Origin: an uncultured Lachnospiraceae bacterium
Lineage (GTDB): Bacteria > Bacillota > Clostridia > Lachnospirales > Lachnospiraceae
Assembly (NCBI GenBank): GCA_910578605.1
Contig: CAJTQG010000063.1
Coordinates: 1-11,658 of the forward strand
Length of the DNA: 11,658 nt
Reading direction: 5' to 3'
Position numbers and translations under genes: made by a program. Within the stretch, counting starts at the first letter, position 1; each line of letters begins with the position of its first letter. The notes under the pieces were generated by a model. It made no database searches. It was given only the letters and a program-made list of their open reading frames with translations, and was not told the DNA's origin. Below, piece by piece: positions 1 to 7,600 of the stretch.

Positions 1-78
1 ACTTAATATATACTAATATCATTTATATTTATAAAATGGTTTTAGATATTAAATTTAAAAATTTACAGTGTATTTTTC

Positions 79-103
79 ACTTAGAAGATTTGACTTAGAA
101 GAT
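79..103. repeat. Two 11-bp direct repeats ACTTAGAAGAT, period 14
   Basis: ACTTAGAAGAT occurs at 79-89 and again at 93-103. The copies are identical and separated by three bases, overlapping the candidate -35 box. The spacing could suit a dimeric regulator binding one DNA face, but no known operator is recognised. Confidence 0.8.
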
Positions 104-119
104 GGAAAAAACAAATAAT
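90..119 (+). promoter_or_regulatory. Candidate promoter of the PPIase gene
   Basis: TTGACT at 90-95 and AATAAT at 114-119 are separated by 18 bases, close to the housekeeping sigma consensus, and lie 50-80 bases before the start codon at 170. The -35 box lies between and partly inside two copies of ACTTAGAAGAT (79-89 and 93-103). The -10 overlaps the first base of a TGTCTAATG tandem repeat. This is a pattern match only; the rest of 1-142 is AT-rich and I see no gene in it. Confidence 0.45.
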
Positions 120-136
120 GTCTAATGTGTCTAATG
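119..136. repeat. Perfect 9-bp tandem repeat TGTCTAATG x2
   Basis: TGTCTAATG is repeated head-to-tail with no gap (119-127 and 128-136), just downstream of the candidate -10 and therefore in the expected initial transcribed region of the PPIase gene. It could be replication slippage or a regulatory element; the function is unknown. Confidence 0.85.
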
Positions 137-169
137 CTGTAAATGGAATTTACAAGAAAGGAAATGGTT

Positions 170-1363
170 ATGAAGGAATCATTAAAAAGAGTTTTATTAG
201 GAGTATGTATTGTGTTAGCAATAGAGGCAATTGCTGCCTGCGGATATATTTTAATTAAACACAATGCAAAGAAGGTAAAGGAAAAGAAGGAAGAGAATCA
301 GGAAAAAATAGTGGATGTGGATATGAGCACTTATAATCAATACTTAGATTATATTGAATTAGGTGATTATAAGGGAATATCAGTTAAAAAAGGTGTGCCT
401 ACCATTAATGATGTGGATGATGAAACGGTACAGGATGCCCTAGAGTATTATCTGGATGATTACAAGGAATATAAAGAGATGGATAGGGCAGTAAAAAATG
501 GTGATTTGCTTAATATTGATTTTGAAGGAAAAATTGATGGAAAAGTAGACGATAATGCTTCGGCACAGGATTATGATATTGTAGTGGGTTCAGGAGAATT
601 TTTTGATGATTTTGAGAAAGCTTTGGTTGGGTTGAAAAAGGGTAAAAAAACAGAGCTGAAATTAAAATATCCAAAGGATTATCAGGATGAGGATTACGCA
701 GGAAAGGATGTAGTATTCACTGTTACAGTGAATAAAATACAGGAATGCACATATACACCGAAGCTGACAGACGAATTTGTAAAAGAGAAGGTGGATGGTT
801 GTAATACAATTGCTGAGTGGAAGGAGAAGATCCGACAGGAGGAATTATCCTACCTTTTGGATGAGGCTGAGGAGCAGGTAAACAGTGATTTATATGAGAT
901 TGTTCTCAACAATGCCAAATTAGTGAAATATAATGAACTGATTGAAAAGTATCCTGAGCTTTATGATGAGAGTAATTCAGAGATACAGTCCGAATATGAA
1001 GGCTCAGCGGAGATGTTTGGCATGAGTTTGGAGGAATATTTAGAGTTTGCTGGCATGACGCAAGAGGATTTAGATGAAGAGATACAGCTTAGTATAAAAG
1101 GAAAGCTTGTGTTGGCTTCTATCTTAAAAGAAGAAAATATAAAATTGACTGAGGATGAGTACAACCAGTACATTGAGGAGAACTATGAAGACAACGGTTT
1201 TGAATCCAAAGAAGAATTTATAGAATATTTTACAAAGGAGGAAATCGGAAAGGTTTGTCTGATGAATAAATGTTATGCGTTTTTGGTGGAGCAGGCAGAC
1301 GTGGAGGAGATTTCCTATGAGGAATATAATAATTCCTTTGAGGATGCTCAGTTAGAAGAATAA
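170..1363 (+). CDS. Membrane-anchored trigger-factor-like FKBP-type peptidyl-prolyl isomerase
   Basis: Predicted extracytoplasmic proline isomerase/chaperone of 397 residues. The start at 170 is preferred because AGAAAGGA lies 7-8 bases upstream; in-frame ATGs at 143 and 164 are less well placed. Residues 8-29 form one hydrophobic segment after a basic N-terminus (Lys/Arg at 2, 6, 7), followed by a charged Lys/Glu stalk (30-48). Residues 62-105 (IELGDYKG and following) resemble the trigger-factor segment before the FKBP domain. The FKBP-like domain spans about 107-192 and contains VGSGEFFDDFEKALVG and YAGKDVVFTVTV. Residues 193-397 are acidic and helical, like the trigger factor C-terminal chaperone region. 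The ribosome-binding domain of true trigger factor is absent, so the protein probably acts outside the membrane on exported proteins; that role is inferred. IAAC at 21-24 resembles a lipobox, but the hydrophobic stretch continues past the Cys, so a membrane anchor is more likely than a lipoprotein. Confidence 0.85.
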   Translation: MKESLKRVLLGVCIVLAIEAIAACGYILIKHNAKKVKEKKEENQEKIVDVDMSTYNQYLDYIELGDYKGISVKKGVPTINDVDDETVQDALEYYLDDYKEYKEMDRAVKNGDLLNIDFEGKIDGKVDDNASAQDYDIVVGSGEFFDDFEKALVGLKKGKKTELKLKYPKDYQDEDYAGKDVVFTVTVNKIQECTYTPKLTDEFVKEKVDGCNTIAEWKEKIRQEELSYLLDEAEEQVNSDLYEIVLNNAKLVKYNELIEKYPELYDESNSEIQSEYEGSAEMFGMSLEEYLEFAGMTQEDLDEEIQLSIKGKLVLASILKEENIKLTEDEYNQYIEENYEDNGFESKEEFIEYFTKEEIGKVCLMNKCYAFLVEQADVEEISYEEYNNSFEDAQLEE

Positions 1364-1402
1364 GTGAAATGTATTTATAATAAAATGAATATTTAATATT
1401 AG

Positions 1403-1444
1403 AACCCCCATAAGAATAGTATTTAGAAAATTCTTATGGGGGTT
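1403..1444. terminator. Bidirectional intrinsic terminator between convergent genes
   Basis: AACCCCCATAAGAAT (1403-1417) pairs perfectly with ATTCTTATGGGGGTT (1430-1444) around a 12-base loop, giving a 15-bp stem. It lies 39 bases after the PPIase stop and about 100 bases past the stop of the opposing DHH gene. The T-runs outside the stem are short and interrupted on both strands, so efficiency is uncertain, but placement and stem strength fit a shared terminator. Confidence 0.8.
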
Positions 1445-1540
1445 ATTCAGCTATCTTTACCAAATTATTTATCATTATTTTATTTTAAGCGAATTGAAAA
1501 ACTCAATGAAAAGAATAGCAGGAATGAAAGATAAAACAAC

Positions 1541-2461
1541 TTATGCTTTATTTAAGGCAATCATTTCTTTAATTAAGGATTCTAGCTTTTCGTCCATTGT
1601 TTCGTTGGTGAATTGGCAGGTGCCCACAGCTCTATGGCCGCCGCCGCCATATTTTAACATCAGTTCACCAACATTGATGTTGCTTGTACGGTTTAGTACA
1701 CTGTAGCCAACTGCTGCAGAACAGCCTTGACCGCCGCGTCCCGATACAATCCACACAGAAATGTTAGCTTCAGGAAACATACTATATATCATAAAGCGGT
1801 TGCCGGTATATATAGGGTCAACCCCTCTTAAATCACTGACAATAATTTGATCATAAACTTTTGTGTGCTCCATCACCATGGCTTTGAACTTTTCGGACTG
1901 TTCCATGTAAAGCTCTACTCGCTCTGCAACATCAGGCAGAGCCATTATCTCATCTATTGTCATTGTGCGGCAGTAGTCAATCAAATGCTCCATCAACTGA
2001 TAGTTAGAAATTCTAAATTCCCGAAAACGTCCAAGACCGGTTCTAGGATCCATGACAAAGCCTAATAAGACCCAGCCGGAAGGATTTAATATTTCATCTA
2101 TGGTGAGATTAGCGGAATCTACCTTATCTACTCCCTCCAATAAATCCTCAAATCCAGGAAAGCGTTCCTTTCCGCCATAATAGTCATAGACAATATGTGC
2201 ACAGCTGGGACTGGTGCGACTGTCACCTATGTATTTTCCTTTGTATGCATTTCTCTCGGCCTCACTGGAATGGTGGTCAAACCAAAGTCCGCAGCCTTCC
2301 ACAAAAGGAACATTGGCAAGACAATCATCTTCAGTTACTTCCACTAATCCATCTTGAAGGTCTTTTGGATGTGCAAATTTCCAGTGATCAATAATACCTG
2401 CTTCTTTTAAGAATACGGCACAGGCCAAGCCGTCAAAATCAGATCTGGTAATCAATCTCAT
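1541..2461 (-). CDS. DHH/DHHA1-family phosphoesterase (exopolyphosphatase-like)
   Basis: Cytosolic phosphoesterase of 306 residues in the DHH superfamily, which includes NrnA/RecJ-type nucleases, cyclic-dinucleotide phosphodiesterases and exopolyphosphatases. These enzymes use two divalent metal ions, usually Mn. Visible motifs are RSDFDG at 6-11 (metal-binding Asp), FDHHSSE at 61-67 (the DHH motif), GVDKVDSANL around 120 (third motif) and GGGGHRAVG at 272-280, the DHHA1 substrate-binding Gly/His motif. All expected catalytic motifs are present, so it should be active. I chose the start at 2461 because AGAGAGGT lies 7-8 bases upstream; the longer frame to 2515 would add a tail without family character. 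Relatives are usually annotated exopolyphosphatase, but the substrate cannot be read from sequence. It stands alone, convergent with the PPIase gene and divergent from the surface operon, with its own promoter. Confidence 0.88.
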   Translation of the reverse strand: MRLITRSDFDGLACAVFLKEAGIIDHWKFAHPKDLQDGLVEVTEDDCLANVPFVEGCGLWFDHHSSEAERNAYKGKYIGDSRTSPSCAHIVYDYYGGKERFPGFEDLLEGVDKVDSANLTIDEILNPSGWVLLGFVMDPRTGLGRFREFRISNYQLMEHLIDYCRTMTIDEIMALPDVAERVELYMEQSEKFKAMVMEHTKVYDQIIVSDLRGVDPIYTGNRFMIYSMFPEANISVWIVSGRGGQGCSAAVGYSVLNRTSNINVGELMLKYGGGGHRAVGTCQFTNETMDEKLESLIKEMIALNKA

Positions 2462-2526
2462 AAACAGTAACCTCTCTTTGTATATTTTTAGAAATATTTG
2501 CATAGATTTAAGCACAACATATTACA

Positions 2527-2555
2527 ATTTTACCATGAATTAGCCTTGTTTTCAA
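2527..2555 (-). promoter_or_regulatory. Promoter of the DHH phosphoesterase gene
   Basis: Read on the minus strand, TTGAAA (2555-2550) and TAAAAT (2532-2527) are separated by exactly 17 bases, with TGG directly before the -10 (extended -10 type). Transcription would begin near 2520, giving a 5' leader of about 60 bases before the ATG at 2461. This is the best promoter match in the window. Confidence 0.65.
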
Positions 2556-2737
2556 GTGATACATATAAAATACTGTGGAAAGCGCCAAAATTGACATTAT
2601 CTGAAATAAAAATTTGTTTATTTTTTAAATTATATAGCTGAATGAATTGACAGCTTATGGTAATTGAGTTAAGCTTATATATAATGAATAGGTACAAAAG
2701 TACTAGGTGGATGAAATGGCAGAATAACTTACTAATT

Positions 2738-2767
2738 TTGTTTTCAGTTTGTTTTTTCTGATAATAT
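2738..2767 (+). promoter_or_regulatory. Candidate promoter of the surface-protein operon
   Basis: TTGTTT (2738-2743) is followed after 18 bases by TAATAT (2762-2767), preceded by TGA, an extended -10 arrangement. The start site would lie near 2775, giving a leader of about 70 bases to the ATG at 2848. The -35 is only a half match, so the call rests mainly on the -10 and the position. Confidence 0.4.
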
Positions 2768-2847
2768 GCATTAAAAAAAGCAATGATAGTCAAAAACTTT
2801 CATTACTATTTTAGTTGCCCATATCGGGGACGAAATGGAGGTTGTTT

Positions 2848-4623
2848 ATGAAAAAAGAGAAATGCTTGACAATTGCTTTTGCTGTGATTGTAATGGTGAT
2901 TTCTAGTGTGATTACAGCATTGGCAGACACAAAGGGAGAGTTGATTGTGGGGGATGCGTTTTCAGCCGACAGCGGGGATGAATTACTGACAGGTGATTTT
3001 TGCATTAGTTATATGTTTCGCAATGAAGGAACAGTGGGAGCAAATTTTAATAATTTTGCCATTGAGTTTTACAGCGATACGGTAAGCACAGGTAATACAG
3101 GAAAGGGATATCTGACATTGAGGGCGGATGCATTTGGCTGGTGGGCAGATGGTTGGACTGTGGTTGGGGGTAAGACGCCTGCTGATGTAAATGCCAACTG
3201 GACAGGTGTAGGAAGTGCTTTTGGCAATGATGCGGCAGATGGAGAGTGGCAGGAGGCTATGTCAGATGCAGAAGTTATTGTCACTGCCGCAAGAACAGGT
3301 GAGACGATTAAAGTGAGCTTTGATATAAAGTCAGCCAATGGAAATCTTTATTATTTTACAAATACAGTAGAAAATGTTTACGGCTTTGGTAAGAGTCTAA
3401 AAGTGCATTTGACGGGGGAACAGGTTAATTTATCTAATATTGTATTTTCTCCAGAAGGAAATTTAGGACCAGGGGATAACACAGGCTCAGGAGACGGAAA
3501 TGGAGGTAATTCCAACACAAAAAAAGAATTGACGGTGGGAGCTGCTTTCTCTTCTAATTCTGGAGATGAGATATTGACAGGAGATTTTGAGATTGTCTAT
3601 GGATTCCATAATAAAGGAACAGAAGGAGCAAATTATAATAATTTTGCCATAGAATTTTACAGCGACAAAGTGAGCGCAGGTACAACAGGCAGAGGTTTTT
3701 TGACTGTGAGAGCGGATGCATGGGGCTGGTGGGCAGATGGCTGGGGACCCAATGGGGGTAAGACACCTGCCGATGTAAATGCCAACTGGACAGGTGTAGG
3801 AAGTACTTTTGGCAATGATGCAGCGGATAGAGAGTGGCAGGAGGCTATGTCAGATGCGGAAGTTATTGTGACTGCAGTAAGAAAGGGTGAGACAATTTCT
3901 GTTGATTATAACATAAAGGCTTTGAACGGAAAAACTTATCATTTTAGCAATTCGGTTAAAAATGTATATGGTTACGGAGATACCGTGAAAGTACATTTGA
4001 CAGGAGAAAAGGTTAAATTGACCAATATTACATATACGGTAAAGTATAACAAGGGACCAGATAACAATACAGGCGACACGGGAACAAATAAGGGACCAGG
4101 AAGCAGCACAGGGGATCACACAAACGTAAAACAGTATATAGTTACCTTTCAGCCCAAAACTGGCGCTAAGGCTGTTAAGCGGAAAGTGACAGCTGGCAAG
4201 AAGGTAGCCCCGCCCAAAAGATTTTCACGTAAAAAATATTTGTTTGCCGGATGGTATCAGGGAAAGAAAAAATACAATTTTTCCAAACCAGTTACAGCCA
4301 ACATTACATTGCAGGCAAAGTGGAAGAAGGTTACAGTAAAGCAAGTAAAGCTAGGCAAAGTGAGAAATGAGAAGAACAGCAAGCTGTCTGTAGCAATCAA
4401 GAAGATAACAGGCGTTCATGGATATCAAGTATCCTATGCAAGTAACAAAAAGTATAAGTCTGCAAAAAAAAGGATAACTGCTTCGGTGAAAATGACTTTG
4501 ACAAAGTTAAAGAAAGGAAAAACCTATTATGTGCGCGCAAGGGCATATAAGCTTGATTCAACAGGTGAAAAGATATACGGCAAGTGGAGCAAGAACTGTA
4601 AGATAAAAATAAGCAAAGCTTAG
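2848..4623 (+). CDS. Secreted protein: duplicated Trp-rich domain, InlB-type repeat, FnIII domain
   Basis: Predicted secreted protein of 591 residues. The start at 2848 follows TGGAGGT at 2836-2842 and begins a classic signal peptide (MKKEK, hydrophobic core, ALA cut near 26); the upstream ATG at 2815 lacks these. Residues 31-200 and 227-397 are two collinear copies of one domain at an offset of exactly 196 codons, sharing NNFAIEFYSD, an LRADA.GWWADGW-like Trp cluster and a GKTPADVNANWTG block. The aromatic-rich beta pattern resembles carbohydrate-binding or adhesive beta-sandwich domains, but I cannot name the family. Gly/Asn/Thr-rich linkers follow each copy. Residues 429-493 (ending LQAKWKK) match Listeria-Bacteroides/InlB B-type repeats; 495-591 match the Lys-rich FnIII domain common in Lachnospiraceae (LKKGKTYYVRARAY). 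No sorting signal or catalytic domain is seen. The adhesin gene follows 35 bp downstream with no terminator between, suggesting co-transcription. Confidence 0.85.
   Translation: MKKEKCLTIAFAVIVMVISSVITALADTKGELIVGDAFSADSGDELLTGDFCISYMFRNEGTVGANFNNFAIEFYSDTVSTGNTGKGYLTLRADAFGWWADGWTVVGGKTPADVNANWTGVGSAFGNDAADGEWQEAMSDAEVIVTAARTGETIKVSFDIKSANGNLYYFTNTVENVYGFGKSLKVHLTGEQVNLSNIVFSPEGNLGPGDNTGSGDGNGGNSNTKKELTVGAAFSSNSGDEILTGDFEIVYGFHNKGTEGANYNNFAIEFYSDKVSAGTTGRGFLTVRADAWGWWADGWGPNGGKTPADVNANWTGVGSTFGNDAADREWQEAMSDAEVIVTAVRKGETISVDYNIKALNGKTYHFSNSVKNVYGYGDTVKVHLTGEKVKLTNITYTVKYNKGPDNNTGDTGTNKGPGSSTGDHTNVKQYIVTFQPKTGAKAVKRKVTAGKKVAPPKRFSRKKYLFAGWYQGKKKYNFSKPVTANITLQAKWKKVTVKQVKLGKVRNEKNSKLSVAIKKITGVHGYQVSYASNKKYKSAKKRITASVKMTLTKLKKGKTYYVRARAYKLDSTGEKIYGKWSKNCKIKISKA
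2938..4035 (+). repeat. Tandem duplication of a ~170-residue domain inside the secreted protein
   Basis: Copy 1 begins at 2938 and copy 2 at 3526, offset 588 bases, and they stay aligned without indels through the domain. The central part (about 3169-3288 against 3757-3876) differs at only about 8 of 120 bases by eye, including an identical 33-base run at 3184-3216 and 3772-3804. The domain ends are much less alike. Confidence 0.9.
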
Positions 4624-4658
4624 CAAAGTTATGAAGCAAGTTCGGAAAGGAGAATGAA

Positions 4659-7600
4659 ATGAAAGTGGTTCATAAAATGAAAAAAAATTGGCTGGCAATC
4701 GTTTTGGTTGTAGGAGTGTTAGTGATTTTGGGGTTTACAATACCGTTTCATTCGTCAGCAGATGAGCAGATTCAAAATAAAGGTCTCAAATTAAGAGATT
4801 TTTCTATAAAGATTGATGGGCAGGAGCTTGTAGAAAATATGGAAATCAACGATGGAGCAAAGGTTGATATATCTTTTCAGTATGATATCCATAATGTAGA
4901 CAGACAAAAAGAGTACAATATTGATTTGAAGGCAAAGGGGATGGAGATTGTAGATTATCCTGAAGCGCCGTTGATGGATGAGGCCAACCGCAAAGTGGGA
5001 GTGTATGTCATTAAAAACGGTATGATATATATTACATTGGATGATGCCTTTCTCGGCAGAAGTGAGATTAGCGGTTATGCCAATATTAAAGGTAAAGTGA
5101 ATGTAACACAGACCGGCAATGAGGATATGGGGAAGGAGGAGATAGGTGTTGCAGAAACCTTTGTTGATGTCAATATAAAATATAAGCCAGCGGAGAGTTC
5201 TCTTTATATTCAGAAGGAGACAGCAGGAAAGGCAGAATATGAAAAGGCCAGCAACCAAGTAATACAGGAATACAAGGTTACCCTTACAGCAAACGGAAAG
5301 GTTACCAATATTAAGCTGACAGATAACTGCGGCTCAGGCATAGAGAAGGGAAGTATTACCGATATTACTATGAATGGTAAAAGATATCCAACCCTCAAGG
5401 ATTTAGAGATGGCTTTGACAGAATTAGACAGCACTTCTGTTTCCTTTACATACAAGATGAAGGTGAATGGAGATATTTACAAAGCAAGTGAAAATGTCTA
5501 TGATGGAAAATACAGAAATACCATAAAGGCGGAATATAAAACCTCAAAGGATACGCCGAAAACAAGTGAATCCTGGGCAGTGTATCCTAATATATCAAAG
5601 CCATATGTGTCCAAAAGCGGTCAATACAATAAGGATACCAATACAGTAGAGTGGACGATTTCAATTTATGTAGGTGATTTGTCAAAGGCAGATATACAAA
5701 ATATTAAAGATATATTGGGTAAGGGGCTTACGGTAAACGGACAGTCAGGGGAGATTGATTTGAAAGCGGGAGACTTTACAGAGTCAAATGGTGTGTATTC
5801 ATATACATACACTACCCAAGTGGATGAAAAATTGAAGGATACGGTGTCACCTGTTGTTTTGAATAATAAGGTGAATGTTGACTTTGGAAAAAATTACGGG
5901 ATATGGTCTGCTGACACGAACGTGACAACTCCAGGAATTGAAAGCTTAGTACAGAAAAAACATATTACCTATGATTCAGAAACAAAGAAATTAACATGGG
6001 AGATTGATTTGGATGTGCCAAGCGGCGGCCTGACCAATGTGGAGTTGGAGGATAATACAATTACCTATTATCCAAACAGTGGAAATCACAGTGCTTCCAT
6101 GGACTCTATTACCATTGTAAAGGGAAATGAGAGAGTGGAGGTAGTGAAGGATGGAAAATGTATTCGCCAGGATGTGGTGGAGGAATGCTACAGTATATGG
6201 TGCGGGTGGAAATTAAAATTTGCAGATGCCTATATTAACAGAACCAACAGGGGAAAGACCATTAAAATGATTTGTACCTCAACTATTACAGATGAAAATA
6301 TTAATGGTAAAGAATATACAAACAAGGTGACGGCAACTTATAAGGATAATCTTGGAAATACAGGAAGCTCCGTTGGAAGTGCATCCTGGGAAGATGCAAA
6401 CAAACTGGTGATTAAGAATGGCTATGCCAATGAAAAGCAGGATGGAGCAGTGTGGGAGGTTCAGACAAATATTTCTAAATTGGATTCTGTAAAGCTCAAT
6501 GATGTATTTAATTTTACAGATAAGCTTCCGGAAAATATGGAATTAGCTGATAACAGTGTTTCCGCTGTAATTATGGGCAAACAGGTTTGGGGAGATATGA
6601 CATGGAATCAAGCAGATATTAGTGAGTGTGTGAGCTACAAGAAAAATACAGATGGGACGGTTGGATTTAACATTAAAGTGAATGAAGCTTTTATGCAGAA
6701 GCTTCAGCAAGTGAAATCCACTTTGTCCCAGGGACAATGGTATACCATTGTATTAAAATATTCTACACAAGTAAAAGATATACAACAACTGATAAAAAAA
6801 GGAGAGGTCAGTTTCCAGAATCATGTAACGGGTGAGTTCAAAGGGCAGGATATTGGTGTGGATGCCGCAACAGTTAAGCTGCATCCAAAGGACGTGATTA
6901 AAAAGACGTATCGATATGATAAGCTTACAGCCCCCAATATTTTGTATTTCATAGAAGTGAACCAGTATGGATATGATTTGGATGAATCAGATTGGTTAGA
7001 ATTAACAGATACTATGGGAGATGCTTTAATATTGAACGCAACAGATATTACAGTATCTGCTTTTCAAAATAACAACTGGAGAGTGATGGAGCAGGGGAAA
7101 GAATATTTCTTCAAATATAATCCCCAGAGCAACAGCTTTACCATGAGGATTCCTGATGAGACATATATTAGAATACAATACAGTGCAAAAACAAATTTAT
7201 ATGTTAACCAGGATGAAAGCAAAAATGAATCTTTCACGGAAGAAAATTCTTATAATCAAGTAAAGCTGAAAGGATATTCCTCTGATCAGACACAGGATAA
7301 GGTTAGTATGAAAACGGTTGCCCTTACTCCAACTATTGCCATTAATGCTTTAAATGGTGCTATAACGGTTTATAAATATTGGAATAACGGCGAGCAGATG
7401 ACAGCTTTGCCAGGTGCAGAATTTAAACTGACAGCAATGAAATACAATCCAGCGGCAAATACATTTACAGATGACAAAATCTATCTGGAAAATATAGAGA
7501 TACCAGAAAACGGAACGGTGACAATAGATGGACTGCGCTATGATATTGTATATAAATTGGTGGAGACAAAGGCACCTGATGGATTTGAAAAAAGCACACA

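Larger units (their letters stand above)
2462..2847. other. Divergent intergenic region between DHH gene and surface operon
   Basis: These 386 bases are very AT-rich and carry no convincing gene. They hold the minus-strand promoter of the DHH gene at one end and the candidate surface-operon promoter near 2738-2767 at the other. Two TTGACA hexamers (2591-2596 and 2647-2652) have no -10 at usable spacing. The middle, about 2560-2730, shows nothing else I can support. Confidence 0.7.

Noticed and set aside
143..169. Upstream in-frame start ATG at 143 (and 164) for the PPIase gene
   Set aside because: The ribosome binding site AGAAAGGA lies inside this stretch and is correctly spaced only for the ATG at 170; the shorter protein starts with a normal basic N-terminus before the membrane segment.
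2647..2685. TTGACA (2647-2652) with TATAAT (2680-2685) as a promoter
   Set aside because: Both hexamers are perfect, but the spacer is 27 bases, far outside the usable 15-20 range.
2530..2793. Minus-strand 87-residue reading frame in the intergenic region
   Set aside because: It would need a TTG start without a ribosome binding site, overlies the DHH promoter, and its composition is that expected from AT-rich non-coding DNA.
4791..5258. Minus-strand 155-residue frame inside the adhesin gene
   Set aside because: It lies wholly opposite a well-supported gene, has no recognisable domain, and looks like a shadow of the plus-strand codon pattern.
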